Source: JAAYEA01 sp012689325 (GTDB lineage: Bacteria; Chloroflexota; Anaerolineae; JAAYEA01). From it: a stretch of DNA of 64,000 nt. The DNA lies in the NCBI GenBank assembly GCA_036841525.1, contig DAITVZ010000011.1, positions 1 to 64,000 of the forward strand, in the 5' to 3' direction. The notes under the pieces are model-generated. The model saw only the letters and a list, made by a program, of their open reading frames with translations. It did not search any database and was not told where the DNA came from. Position numbers and translations under genes: made by a program. Shown here piece after piece: positions 50,352-59,056 of this stretch (the first letter of the stretch is position 1; each line of letters opens with the position of its first letter).

Positions 50352-50843
50352 CTAACCCATCGCATCCAGTCGATCGAGGCCGATCCACATCCGCTCGTTG
50401 AACACCGTAAAGCCCTGGCGGCGGAAGAACGCCTTGGCTTGCTCGTTGAACGACCACACGTCGAGCTGAACCATGGAGACGCCCCGCTCCCTAGCCAGGC
50501 CGAGCACTTGCCCGATCAGCGCCCGCCCCACGCCCCGCCGGCGGCACGCGGACTGAACGGCCAGATGGTTGATATAGGCCACCTCCATCCCGTAGCGATA
50601 GGAGGTCTCGGGCAGGGATAGCAGCCTGGCCCAAATGTAGCCCACGGCGCTCTCGCCCTCGCAGGCGAGAAACACGTGGTTGCGCGCGTCATCGAACCAC
50701 CGCGCCACCTCCTCCGGCGGGAACGCCCCGCTGGAAGGCGGCTTGAAGATGCGAGGCAGAGCTTGAGCGTGCAGCGCCTGCACCTCCACGTTCAGCTCCG
50801 AGATGGACGAGGCGTCATCTACTGTCGCCGGCCTGATCTGCAT
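50352..50843 (-). CDS. GNAT-family N-acetyltransferase
   Basis: A 163-residue GNAT protein. It shows MQIRPATVDDASSISEL at the start, the acetyl-CoA loop CRRRGVGRALIGQVL near 100, and the typical LDVWSFNEQAKAFFRRQGF near the end. This resembles RimI-like or small-molecule acetyltransferases. ATG 50843 has GGAGG before it; ATG 50861 is possible and would begin immediately after the upstream stop. Acceptor unknown. The compact spacing with its neighbours shows a shared transcript. Confidence 0.82.
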   Translation of the reverse strand: MQIRPATVDDASSISELNVEVQALHAQALPRIFKPPSSGAFPPEEVARWFDDARNHVFLACEGESAVGYIWARLLSLPETSYRYGMEVAYINHLAVQSACRRRGVGRALIGQVLGLARERGVSMVQLDVWSFNEQAKAFFRRQGFTVFNERMWIGLDRLDAMG

Positions 50844-50861
50844 AGCAGCGCCTCCGCGCAT

Positions 50862-51890
50862 CTACCCTGCATCCGCTCGGCAGGCTTCGAGCACGCGCAT
50901 CAGCTCCCGCGACGCCTCGATGGGCACAAAGGGCGGCTCGCCCAGGGCGAAGAAGCGGTAGCACTCCTCGTAAAAGTCCACCCCGGCATAGTTGGCCAGG
51001 GGGAAGGTCTCTTCTCTCCAGGGGATCGCCGGATCGCGGGGGTATTCGCGCCCCGGCGCCGCCAGCCCCTCGTGCAGCTCTTGCGGGGGCAGCTCCTCGG
51101 GCAGGTAGTAGCGCACCCGCCATGCCCGGGCGCCCAGGTCCAGCGTGGCGCTGCCGCGCGCCCCCAGCACTTGCCAGGGCGACATCTCTTGCGCCGCCGC
51201 CATGTTGATGTCCACGTCCAGCATCACACCGCTCTCGGTCTCGATGAGCGCCTTCACCACGTCCTCGGCGTCCCCCAGGCTGGCGATGGTGCGCAACACG
51301 CAGCGAATCCGCTTGGCCGGCGACCCCGCCACGTAGAGCAACTGGTCGATATAGTGCGCGCCATAGTTGTTGAGCATCCCCCCGCCATGGGCGCGAAAAG
51401 CCTGCCAGTCGTTGCGCCGGACGTAGCGCGCCTCCGCGCGTTTCATCAGGTAGGGCGCGCCCAGCAGCCCGCGGCGCAGAATGTCCTGCAACGCCACCGT
51501 TTCGACCCGGCCCCGGTGCGGCTGGTACACTGTCAGCTTGCGGCCATGCTGCTGGGCCGCGGCGATCATGCGGTCCGCTTCAGCCAGCGAGGGCGCCAGC
51601 GGCTTGTCGCAAAAGACGTCGCAGCCCGCCTCGAAGGCGGCCAGGGCTTGCTCCGCATGAAACTGCGTCGGCGAGGCGATCACCACCAGGTCCAGCGCCT
51701 CCGCCGCCAGCAGTGCTCGATGGTCCGGGTATCCCCAGGCGCCGAATTTGGCCCTCGCCTCCTCGCGGCGCTCCGGCAGGGGATCCACCACCGCCGCCAC
51801 CTCGAACCCCTGATGCCGCGCCGCTTCCTGCAGATGAAACTGCCAGCCCACGCGCCCCAACCCGATGATCGCTGTGCGAAGCCTCTTCAT
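50862..51890 (-). CDS. Gfo/Idh/MocA-family oxidoreductase
   Basis: A 342-residue NAD(P)-dependent oxidoreductase: Rossmann fold GLGRVGWQFH at residues 10-19, SPTQFHAEQAL near 73, CDKPLAPS with the catalytic lysine near 96, and GGGMLNNYGAHYID near 170-183 in the C-terminal domain. Sugars or inositols are usual substrates. AGGAAGG precedes ATG 51890; the very long frame reaching to 53627 is antisense to the heparinase-like gene and is not used. It is divergent from that gene, which suggests joint use on a uronic-acid polysaccharide. Confidence 0.87.
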   Translation of the reverse strand: MKRLRTAIIGLGRVGWQFHLQEAARHQGFEVAAVVDPLPERREEARAKFGAWGYPDHRALLAAEALDLVVIASPTQFHAEQALAAFEAGCDVFCDKPLAPSLAEADRMIAAAQQHGRKLTVYQPHRGRVETVALQDILRRGLLGAPYLMKRAEARYVRRNDWQAFRAHGGGMLNNYGAHYIDQLLYVAGSPAKRIRCVLRTIASLGDAEDVVKALIETESGVMLDVDINMAAAQEMSPWQVLGARGSATLDLGARAWRVRYYLPEELPPQELHEGLAAPGREYPRDPAIPWREETFPLANYAGVDFYEECYRFFALGEPPFVPIEASRELMRVLEACRADAG

Positions 51891-51939
51891 GGCCTTCCTC
51901 CCGCAAGTTTGCCCGCCGACGGGCCGCAGCCCCGGCGTT

Positions 51940-51967
51940 TTGATCGTTTGGGCGGCCCAAGTATAAT
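51940..51967 (+). promoter_or_regulatory. promoter of the heparinase-like gene
   Basis: TTGATC (51940-51945), 16-nt spacer, TATAAT (51962-51967), with a leader of about 25 nt carrying AAGGAGG. Confidence 0.6.
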
Positions 51968-51998
51968 TGCGTTGATCTTTTGCTGCAAGGAGGACCGC

Positions 51999-53801
51999 AT
52001 GTACGAAGAAGCCAAGATCCAACGGACCCCTGAGGAGCTCGCGCAACTGCTGAGCCAGGCCCCGGCTACCTGCCTGGTCCCCGAGTTGCTCGAGATCGCC
52101 CGCAACCCGCTCCCCGCGCGCGAGCTGCCCGGCGCCCGCCTGGTCGCAGAGACGCTGGCGCCCTTCCTGGCCGACGCGGCCCATATCCCGCACCTGCCTT
52201 ACACCCTCTATCGCGAGTTCCAGCGCACTGGCGAGCGCCGCGGCTATCAGACGCCCTACCAGGAAAAGCGCGCCAAGATGGTCGCCCTGGCGGTGCAACT
52301 GCTCCTCGGCGACACGTCTCGTCGCGAGCTCCTGCAGGACTATCTCTGGTCCACCTGCGAGGAGACCAACTGGGTCATCCCCGCCCACGAGACGCGCGAG
52401 ATCGACCTGACCTCGGCGGCAACGGGCTTTTCCCTGGCCGAAATCATCGTGGGCCTGGGCGAGCAACTCTCCGACGAGGTCGTCGCTCGCGTGCGCGCCG
52501 AGATCGAGCGCCGCATCTTTGAGCCCTACCTGGCGCGCCACGACAGCCTGAACTGGTTCCACGGGCACAACAACTGGAACGGCGTCTGCAACAGCGCCGT
52601 CGCCGCCACCTTCCTGCACCTGGAACAAGACACGGGCAGGCTGGCCCGCGCCCTGAGCCTGGCCCTGGAGGGGCTGGAGGTCTTTTTGGCGACGGCCTTC
52701 GAGTACGAGGGCAGTTCCACCGAGGGGACCAGCTATTGGCAGTACGGACTGAGCAACCTGATCGCTTTCAGCGAGATGCTGCGACTCCGCACCGCCGGTG
52801 CCATCGACCTGCTGGCCCTGCCGCGCCTGAAGGACATCGCCCACTATCCGACGCGCACCATGCTCTCGGTGGGTCGCTATGCCAACTTTGCCGATTGCGA
52901 AGAGGTCGTGGCCTTCAACCCGGGCCTCTTTGGCCGGATGGCCGAGCGCACCGGCGTACCGGCGCTGAAAGAGGTGCTGGCCGAGGGCGCCCCGCTGCTC
53001 CGGGAGACGAACTGGGGCCGCTTCCACAAGATGTGGCGGGCCCTGGCCTGGTGGGACGGCCAGCGGCCCCAGGCCATCACCATCGGCGATACCTGGGCGC
53101 GCGACGTCGGCCTGGTGCGCCTGGCCGCGACGCTGCCCAATGGCGCTCCGGTCGTCCTGGCGGCCAAGGCTGGGCACAACGCCGAGAACCACAACCACAA
53201 CGACGTTGGCAGCTTTATCCTGCACGTGGACGGCGAGAGCCTGCTCTGCGAGCCGGGTCGAGGGCTCTACAGCCGAGACTATTTCAGCCCGCGCCGCTAT
53301 GAGAATATCTTTGCCAGCTCTTTCGGCCACAGCGTCCCCGTCGTGGCCGGGCAGCTCCAGGCCCCGGGCCGCGAGCGCGAGGGGCACATCACCGGCTTTG
53401 CCAGCGGCCGCCGGCGCTTCGTCAAGATCGACATGCTCAAGGCCTATGACTTTCCCGACGCCGAGACCATCGAGCGCGAGATCAGCCTGGACTGGGCTGC
53501 CGGCACGATCACCATCGAGGACTCGTTCCTCTTTGACAAGACCTCGCAGCCCATCGAGGAGGCCTTCGTCACCTGGCAGGAGGTGACCGTCGAGGGCGCC
53601 ACCGCCCGCATCCTGGGTGAGCGACACGTGCTCGAGCTAGAGATCACCTCACCTCGCGCCGCCGAGTTCGGGCTGACCGTCCTGTCCGCCGAATCCGAGG
53701 CTAACGCCAAGCCCACGCCCCTCAAGCGGTTGACCATCGTCACCCCGCCGCACAAGATCACCCGCTTCACCATCGTGGGCCGCATCCTGCCACGCCAATA
53801 G
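51999..53801 (+). CDS. heparinase II/III-like polysaccharide lyase-fold protein
   Basis: A 600-residue protein with an N-terminal alpha-toroid domain (1-330; WFHGHNNWNGVCN near 186) and a C-terminal beta domain typical of heparinase II/III-like lyases (AGHNAENHNHNDVGSF near 390-405). These enzymes cleave acidic polysaccharides by beta-elimination. It has no signal peptide (MYEEAKIQRTPEEL), so it probably acts on short imported oligosaccharides. AAGGAGG precedes ATG 51999, with a good promoter upstream. A sulfatase gene is convergent downstream. Confidence 0.78.
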   Translation: MYEEAKIQRTPEELAQLLSQAPATCLVPELLEIARNPLPARELPGARLVAETLAPFLADAAHIPHLPYTLYREFQRTGERRGYQTPYQEKRAKMVALAVQLLLGDTSRRELLQDYLWSTCEETNWVIPAHETREIDLTSAATGFSLAEIIVGLGEQLSDEVVARVRAEIERRIFEPYLARHDSLNWFHGHNNWNGVCNSAVAATFLHLEQDTGRLARALSLALEGLEVFLATAFEYEGSSTEGTSYWQYGLSNLIAFSEMLRLRTAGAIDLLALPRLKDIAHYPTRTMLSVGRYANFADCEEVVAFNPGLFGRMAERTGVPALKEVLAEGAPLLRETNWGRFHKMWRALAWWDGQRPQAITIGDTWARDVGLVRLAATLPNGAPVVLAAKAGHNAENHNHNDVGSFILHVDGESLLCEPGRGLYSRDYFSPRRYENIFASSFGHSVPVVAGQLQAPGREREGHITGFASGRRRFVKIDMLKAYDFPDAETIEREISLDWAAGTITIEDSFLFDKTSQPIEEAFVTWQEVTVEGATARILGERHVLELEITSPRAAEFGLTVLSAESEANAKPTPLKRLTIVTPPHKITRFTIVGRILPRQ

Positions 53802-53822
53802 CGCCCTGCACGCAACGAGCCC

Positions 53823-53859
53823 AAACGCGGGCCCTCTCCGATCGAGAGGACCCGCGTTT
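53823..53859. terminator. bidirectional hairpin terminator
   Basis: Stem of 9 + 6 bp with one mismatch (53823-53838 with 53844-53859), 5-nt loop, followed by CTTGTT. It separates the convergent heparinase-like and sulfatase genes. Confidence 0.7.
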
Positions 53860-53863
53860 CTTG

Positions 53864-55405
53864 TTACTTGCCCGGCCAGTCGGAGAAGGCATCCTCCGCG
53901 CGCTCGGCGATCACCCGGGGATGATAGAGCAGAGCGTCCCCATCGATTACCCTGCCGGACGGCATGATATAGAGGTTGCCCTTGGCCTCAGGCACGTTCT
54001 GTCGATACTCCTCTTTCAGCCCGCCGTCGCGCACCGTGCGCTCCCACTCGGCCGCCTCGAAATCCATGCTCTCCATGGCCAGTTGGGCCAGCCGATCCAG
54101 CGCCGCCTGCTGCTCGGGCGTCCGCCGTCGGATCAGGAGGTTGTGCTGCTCATCAGGGTCCTCGCGCAGGTCGAAAAAGAGCGGCGGCGCGGCGCGGAAC
54201 CGCACATACTTCCATCCGCGCCAGCGGATCATCCGGAACTCGGTGCCCGGGCCCCAGCGCGGCGTCAGGCCATCGCAAAAGACCGGGCGATCGGGGTCTA
54301 GGTGGCCCCCACACAGGGCCGGCGAGAGGTCGCGGCCATCCAGCTCGCCCGGGGCCTCCGCTCCGGCCAGCGCGCACAGCGTGGGAAACAGGTCCACCAG
54401 ACCCACCGGCATCTGGCAGCGCGTCGCAGGCGATTCGCCGCGGCGCTGCTCCGGCAGCGACACGATGAGCGGCACGCGGGTGCAGCCCTCGTACCACCCG
54501 TTCTTCCACCAGGCGCCGTGTTCCCCCGCCATCTCGCCGTGGTCGGTGGAGTAGACGATAACGGTATTCTCCAACAGCCCGCTGGCCTCCAGCCGCAGCA
54601 GCAGGTCGCCGATGACCTCATCCAGGTAGCTGACGTTGGCAAAGTAGGCCGCCCGCGCCCGCATCATCTCGTCGTGCCCGATGTCGTCCACCCGAAAGCC
54701 TCGCCGCATCCCCACGCTCATCGGGTGATCGTAGGCGTCGCCGCCCGGGCCGACCCTCGGCGGGGTCACGCCGTTGGGCCAGTAGCGCTCCACGTGACGC
54801 CGCGGCGCCGTGAGGGGAAAGTGCGGTCGGCTGAACGACGCGCAGAGAAACCACGGCTGGTCAGCCTGGGCGTGCTGATGCTCGCGCAGCCAGGCCACCG
54901 TCTCATGGCAGACGATCTCGTCCTGCAGCAGGCTTTCGGGGATGCCGGTCACGCCCACGTGGCTCGTGCGGGTGCGCATCGCGTGGCGGTCGTTGTCGTC
55001 TAGCGGCTCCCACTGGTGGCCGCACTTGCCGGTCAAGTCGCCATAGGGCCGGTGCTGAAAGCCCGCGAACTGGGCGCTCCCGCCCAGATGCATCTTGCCC
55101 ACCAGGCAGGTGGCATAGCCGGCCTCCCCCAACGTCCGCGCTATGGTGGGCAGCGTGGGCCGCAGCACCGACTCGTTGGTCCATGCACCCGAGGCGCGCA
55201 CCTCCCGTCCGGTGAGCAGCGAGATGCGCGAGGGCGTGCAGAGCGGCATCTGGCAATAGGCGTCGGTAAAGACGGTGCCCCGTTCGGCCAGCCGGTCCAG
55301 GGTGGGTGTCCGCGCGGGCTCGCCGCCCTCGCCTGGCGGCGTGTGGCCCATGTAGCGAAAGCTGTGCTCGTCGCTGAACAGGAACAGGATATTGGGCTTG
55401 GACAT
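53864..55405 (-). CDS. sulfatase (type I, formylglycine-dependent)
   Basis: A 513-residue arylsulfatase-fold protein. The modification motif CTPSR lies near residue 56, in PLCTPSRISLLTGR, where the cysteine must be oxidised to formylglycine. Metal-site motifs are FSDEH near 11 and STDHGEMAGEHG near 290. It lacks an N-terminal signal, so it is probably cytoplasmic, perhaps removing sulfate from oligosaccharides made by the adjacent lyase. AAGGAG precedes ATG 55405. No formylglycine-generating enzyme gene is in the window. Confidence 0.88.
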   Translation of the reverse strand: MSKPNILFLFSDEHSFRYMGHTPPGEGGEPARTPTLDRLAERGTVFTDAYCQMPLCTPSRISLLTGREVRASGAWTNESVLRPTLPTIARTLGEAGYATCLVGKMHLGGSAQFAGFQHRPYGDLTGKCGHQWEPLDDNDRHAMRTRTSHVGVTGIPESLLQDEIVCHETVAWLREHQHAQADQPWFLCASFSRPHFPLTAPRRHVERYWPNGVTPPRVGPGGDAYDHPMSVGMRRGFRVDDIGHDEMMRARAAYFANVSYLDEVIGDLLLRLEASGLLENTVIVYSTDHGEMAGEHGAWWKNGWYEGCTRVPLIVSLPEQRRGESPATRCQMPVGLVDLFPTLCALAGAEAPGELDGRDLSPALCGGHLDPDRPVFCDGLTPRWGPGTEFRMIRWRGWKYVRFRAAPPLFFDLREDPDEQHNLLIRRRTPEQQAALDRLAQLAMESMDFEAAEWERTVRDGGLKEEYRQNVPEAKGNLYIMPSGRVIDGDALLYHPRVIAERAEDAFSDWPGK

Positions 55406-55507
55406 GAGCGCTCCTTGCTACGCGTTGCGCGCTGGTGATGCCTCCATTGTACGTAAAAGCGCGATTTCCTGCCAGGGGCGAAACGGGACGGCCAGTGAAA
55501 CGTATGG

Positions 55508-55513
55508 TATAAT
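55508..55513 (+). promoter_or_regulatory. -10 box upstream of the ABC exporter operon
   Basis: A perfect TATAAT at 55508-55513; the -35 region GGGACG (55485-55490, 17-nt spacer) is weak. The leader to ATG 55608 is about 90 nt. Minus-strand TACAAT at 55451-55446 may serve the sulfatase gene. Confidence 0.4.
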
Positions 55514-55607
55514 GCATTCGATCTCGCAGCGCGAGCTCGCTGAGGCGATGCGGAGCCGGAAGAGCGCCAGCGCCTCATGCTGGCGGAACCAGATGCCGGA
55601 GGGACCG

Positions 55608-56525
55608 ATGTCGGGCGATCTGATCGAGACGCAGGGCTTGACCGTGTTCTATGGCAGCCATCGCGGCATCCGGGATGTGGACCTGACGGTGCGCCAGGGC
55701 GAGGTCTTTGGCTTCCTGGGGCCCAACGGCGCTGGCAAGACCACCACCATGCGCGTTCTCCTGGACATCATCCGGCCCACGCGCGGGCGCGCCAGCCTCT
55801 TCGGTCTCGACTGCCAGCGCGACGGGGTGGCCATCCGCAAACGCGTGGCCTATGTCCCTGGCGAATTGGCGCTCTATGGCAACCTCACCGGGCGACGTTA
55901 CCTGGACACCCTGGACCGTCTGCGCGGCCGCCGAGCAGCGCCCTTCTACCGCCGCGAGCTGTGCGACCGTCTCGGGCTGGACACGACGCGCCGCGTCGCC
56001 GAGTATTCCCAAGGCAACAAGAAGAAACTGAGCTTGGTGGCGGCCTTTATGGCCAAGCCCGACCTCCTCATCCTGGATGAGCCGACCGGCGGCCTCGACC
56101 CGCTGGTGCAACAGACGGTGTTGAGAATGGTGCAAGAGGCGCGGCGCGAAGGGCGCACGGTCTTTTTCTCCTCTCATATCCTCTCCGAAGTGCAGGCCAT
56201 CTCTGACCGGGTAGGCATCATCCGCGAGGGGCGGCTGGTGACCGTGGAGCGCGTGGACGATCTGACCGCGCAGCCCTTCCATCGCCTGAGGCTGTCCTTT
56301 GCCCAGCAGCCTCCTGCGGAGGCATTCCAGATCGCCGGCGTGACCGAGTTGGACCGTGAAGGGCCCAGCGTCCGCCTGGAAGTGCGCGAGAACCTCGCCG
56401 AGGTGATGCGCATAGCCGCGGCCATCGGCATCACCGACATGGAGACGCAGCCTGTGACCCTGGAGGAGGTCTTTCTCGCCTACTATGGGGAGAAGGGAGT
56501 GGACCGACATGGACAGGGTGCTTAG
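55608..56525 (+). CDS. ABC transporter ATP-binding protein
   Basis: A 305-residue ABC ATPase. Walker A is GPNGAGKTT near residue 40, the signature is the variant YSQGNKKKLSL near 135, Walker B is LLILDEPTGGLDP near 155-167, and the H-loop is SSHIL near 195. A C-terminal domain of about 80 residues follows, as in exporters of the bacitracin/Nat type. It powers the permease encoded next, whose start overlaps this gene by 17 nt. GGAGGG is 5 nt before ATG 55608; the open frame goes further upstream without a start signal. Confidence 0.92.
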   Translation: MSGDLIETQGLTVFYGSHRGIRDVDLTVRQGEVFGFLGPNGAGKTTTMRVLLDIIRPTRGRASLFGLDCQRDGVAIRKRVAYVPGELALYGNLTGRRYLDTLDRLRGRRAAPFYRRELCDRLGLDTTRRVAEYSQGNKKKLSLVAAFMAKPDLLILDEPTGGLDPLVQQTVLRMVQEARREGRTVFFSSHILSEVQAISDRVGIIREGRLVTVERVDDLTAQPFHRLRLSFAQQPPAEAFQIAGVTELDREGPSVRLEVRENLAEVMRIAAAIGITDMETQPVTLEEVFLAYYGEKGVDRHGQGA

Positions 56526-57363
56526 CCTGCTGTGGAAAGAACTGCGCGAGCGGCGCGGCGCGATTCTGTGGTGGGGACTCGGCCTGGCCGTCTTTGGCTA
56601 CGTCGTCCTTTACCTCTACCCATCTCTGGCGGACCAGATGGCAGCCATGGACATGCCGGAGGTCTACCAGATGTTCGGGGACTTTAGCAACCTGGGCAAG
56701 CTGAAAAACTATCTCGCCGTGGAGGCCTTTGACGTCATGTTGGTGCTGACGCTGGGCTTTTACGCGGCATTGACGGGGTCGGGCGCTCTCGCCGGAGAGG
56801 AAGAAACGGGCACGCTCGAGACGCTCCTGGCGCTGCCTCTGGCGCGCTGGCACGTGGTCATCGCCAAGGTGGCGGCTCTGGGGCTGACCCTGGCGGCTCT
56901 CCTGGTGATCATGGCGGCCGGGCTGTCCCTGGGCCTAAATCACGTCGCCAGCCAGAGGCCGGTCGAGTACGACGCTCTGGACATGCTCTGGGCCAGCCTC
57001 AACGTCTGGCCCATCCTCATGTTCTATGGCACGCTGGGCCTCTTCCTGGGAGCCTATCTGCCCTCGCGCGGCCTGGCTTCGTCGGTGACTGCGGCGCTCC
57101 TCGTCGTGAGCTACCTGGTCAACAACCTGGGCCGGTTGGTCGATGTGGTCCGGCCATATCGGCCCTACTCGCCGCTTTACCACTATTCGAGCACCGCTGT
57201 GCTGGACGGGCGGGTCGTCTGGTCCGACGAGTTGCTCATCTTGGGCTTCACCCTGCTCTGGGTCGTGCTGGCCCTGCTCAGCTTTCAGCGACGGGATGTC
57301 ACTGTGCACATCTGGCCGTGGCAGCGCCTGTCCGCCAGGCGCCGCGCTGCCCAACGGGAGTGA
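56509..57363 (+). CDS. ABC-2-type transporter permease
   Basis: A 284-residue membrane protein with about six helices (near residues 20-40, 75-97, 122-150, 175-195, 200-220 and 245-265). It matches ABC-2 permeases that contain the ALAGEEETGTLETLLALPL motif after helix 2. With the overlapping ATPase it should form an exporter, perhaps for an antibiotic, lipid or sodium. ATG 56509 lies inside the ATPase reading frame, with GGGAG upstream. A methyltransferase gene follows after 7 nt. Confidence 0.88.
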   Translation: MDRVLSLLWKELRERRGAILWWGLGLAVFGYVVLYLYPSLADQMAAMDMPEVYQMFGDFSNLGKLKNYLAVEAFDVMLVLTLGFYAALTGSGALAGEEETGTLETLLALPLARWHVVIAKVAALGLTLAALLVIMAAGLSLGLNHVASQRPVEYDALDMLWASLNVWPILMFYGTLGLFLGAYLPSRGLASSVTAALLVVSYLVNNLGRLVDVVRPYRPYSPLYHYSSTAVLDGRVVWSDELLILGFTLLWVVLALLSFQRRDVTVHIWPWQRLSARRRAAQRE

Positions 57364-57370
57364 GAACGAC

Positions 57371-58171
57371 ATGACGCGAGCGACGCAAGATGGCCTTGCC
57401 GAGCAGTACCGCGACGACCGCAACCTGAACGCCCGGCTGGCGCTGCACCAGCGTTTCAGCGTCAACCGCTACGGCTGGCAGCCGTGGCTCTTCGATCAAC
57501 TCGCCTTTCCCAGCCAGGCGCGCATCCTGGAGGTGGGCTGCGGCCCCGGCGACCTCTGGCGTCGCAACGCCTCGCGCATCCCGGCCGGGTGGCGGCTCCT
57601 GCTAACGGACCTCTCCGCGGGCATGGCGGCCGCGGCGCGGCGTAACCTCGCCGAGCAGGTGGGGGTTATGGCAGTTGGTGTCGCCGATGCGCAGGATCTG
57701 CCTTTTTGCAGCGCGTCTTTCGACGCCGTGATCGCCAACCACATGCTCTACCATGTGCCGGATCGCTCTCGGGCGCTGGCCGAACTGGCGCGGGCTCTGC
57801 GTCCCGGCGGCTGTCTGGTCGCGGCAACCAACGGCGAGCGGAACATGGCCGAGTTGGGAACCCTGGTGCGCGGCTTCGATCCCACCATCCGATGGGAGCA
57901 GTACGCCGCCGGCTTTACCCTCCAGAACGGCGCGGCCCAGCTCGCGCCCTGGTTCGCGCGTGTGGAGCGCCTGATCTATGAGGATGGCCTGGTCATCACC
58001 GAGGCCGAGCCCTTGGTGGCCTACGTCCTTTCGATGCAGGGCAATGCCACTCAGCGCCTGTCCGGCGACCAGGCCGCCGCCTTTGCGGATTATGTGCAGC
58101 GAATCCTGGCGCGCGATGGCGCCATTCGCATTGGCAAAGAGGCTGGGATGTTTCGCGCCTGGCGCAGTTGA
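57371..58171 (+). CDS. class I SAM-dependent methyltransferase
   Basis: A 266-residue methyltransferase: motif I LEVGCGPGDLW near residue 52, the acidic TDLSAGM near 80, ADAQDLPF near 110 and FDAVIANHMLYHV near 122. It resembles UbiE/small-molecule methyltransferases; there is no evidence for a specific substrate. ATG 57371 is 7 nt after the permease gene, inside the exporter operon, which suggests a modified and exported compound, or self-resistance, but this is inference. Confidence 0.82.
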   Translation: MTRATQDGLAEQYRDDRNLNARLALHQRFSVNRYGWQPWLFDQLAFPSQARILEVGCGPGDLWRRNASRIPAGWRLLLTDLSAGMAAAARRNLAEQVGVMAVGVADAQDLPFCSASFDAVIANHMLYHVPDRSRALAELARALRPGGCLVAATNGERNMAELGTLVRGFDPTIRWEQYAAGFTLQNGAAQLAPWFARVERLIYEDGLVITEAEPLVAYVLSMQGNATQRLSGDQAAAFADYVQRILARDGAIRIGKEAGMFRAWRS

Positions 58172-58181
58172 GGAGCGCATC

Positions 58182-59033
58182 ATGGATCTACTGGATATCG
58201 TGCGGCGCGATCCGCGCCCGGAGCCGTGGGGCGAGGGGGATAACATCCCCTGGCACGAGCCCGCCTTTTCCGCGCGGATGCTCCGGGAGCACCTCTCTCA
58301 GGCCCATGACGCGGCCAGTCGCCGCCTGCCCAAGGTGCAGGCCCACGTGGCCTGGATCCACAGCCACGTGCTGGGAGGCCAGCCGGCGCGCATCCTGGAC
58401 CTCGGCTGCGGCCCCGGCCTCTATAGCAGCCGCCTGGCGCAGATGGGCCACTCCTGCCTGGGCATCGACTACTCGCCGGCTTCCGTCGCTTACGCCAGGG
58501 AGACGGCCGCGCGCGAGGGTCTGGACTGCACCTACCGCCTGGAAGACATGCGCGCCGCCGACTATGGTCGGGGCTTTGGGCTGGCCATGTTGCTCTATGG
58601 CGAGCTGAACGTTTTTCGCCCGGAGGATGCACGCGGGATCCTCTCCAAGGCCTGGCAGGCCCTGATTCCCGGCGGGCAGCTCCTGCTGGAGCCTTCCACC
58701 GAACAGGGACTCCGGCGAGCCGAGCCCGGGGGCCGCCGATGGTTCACCAGCGAGAGCGGGCTATTCGGGGAGCGCCCATACCTCCGCCTGCAAGAGACCC
58801 TCTGGTCCACTGACGGCCAGACCGTGACCGTCCGCCACTATGTCATAGACGCCGCCAGCGGAGAGGTGACGCGCTACGCCCAGACCCTGCAAGCATACGC
58901 CGAAGGGGCCTACCGCGAGCTGTTGGAGAGTTGTGGGTTCGGCGATATCATTTGCTATCCCTCGCTATTGGGCAAAGACGACCCGGAGCAGCCTGACTTT
59001 GTGGCGCTCGTCGCCCGCAAGCCACAGGATTGA
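58182..59033 (+). CDS. class I SAM-dependent methyltransferase
   Basis: A 283-residue methyltransferase with motif I LDLGCGPGLYSSRL near residue 73, GIDYSPASVAYAR near 95, and a LLYGELNVF segment near 140 where UbiE-like proteins have the motif II region. Longer than minimal members because of an N-terminal region (1-60) and a beta-rich insertion near 190-230. GAGGAG lies before ATG 58182. The start is 10 nt after the previous methyltransferase, but the two are not close paralogues in visible motifs. Confidence 0.82.
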   Translation: MDLLDIVRRDPRPEPWGEGDNIPWHEPAFSARMLREHLSQAHDAASRRLPKVQAHVAWIHSHVLGGQPARILDLGCGPGLYSSRLAQMGHSCLGIDYSPASVAYARETAAREGLDCTYRLEDMRAADYGRGFGLAMLLYGELNVFRPEDARGILSKAWQALIPGGQLLLEPSTEQGLRRAEPGGRRWFTSESGLFGERPYLRLQETLWSTDGQTVTVRHYVIDAASGEVTRYAQTLQAYAEGAYRELLESCGFGDIICYPSLLGKDDPEQPDFVALVARKPQD

Positions 59034-59056
59034 TGAATGGAGGAGCGATCATCGTG

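Noticed and set aside
50676..51998. Upstream extension of the heparinase-like frame, and the long minus-strand extension of the Gfo/Idh frame to 53627
   Set aside because: Both run antisense through well-supported genes; start codons with ribosome sites exist at 51999 and 51890.
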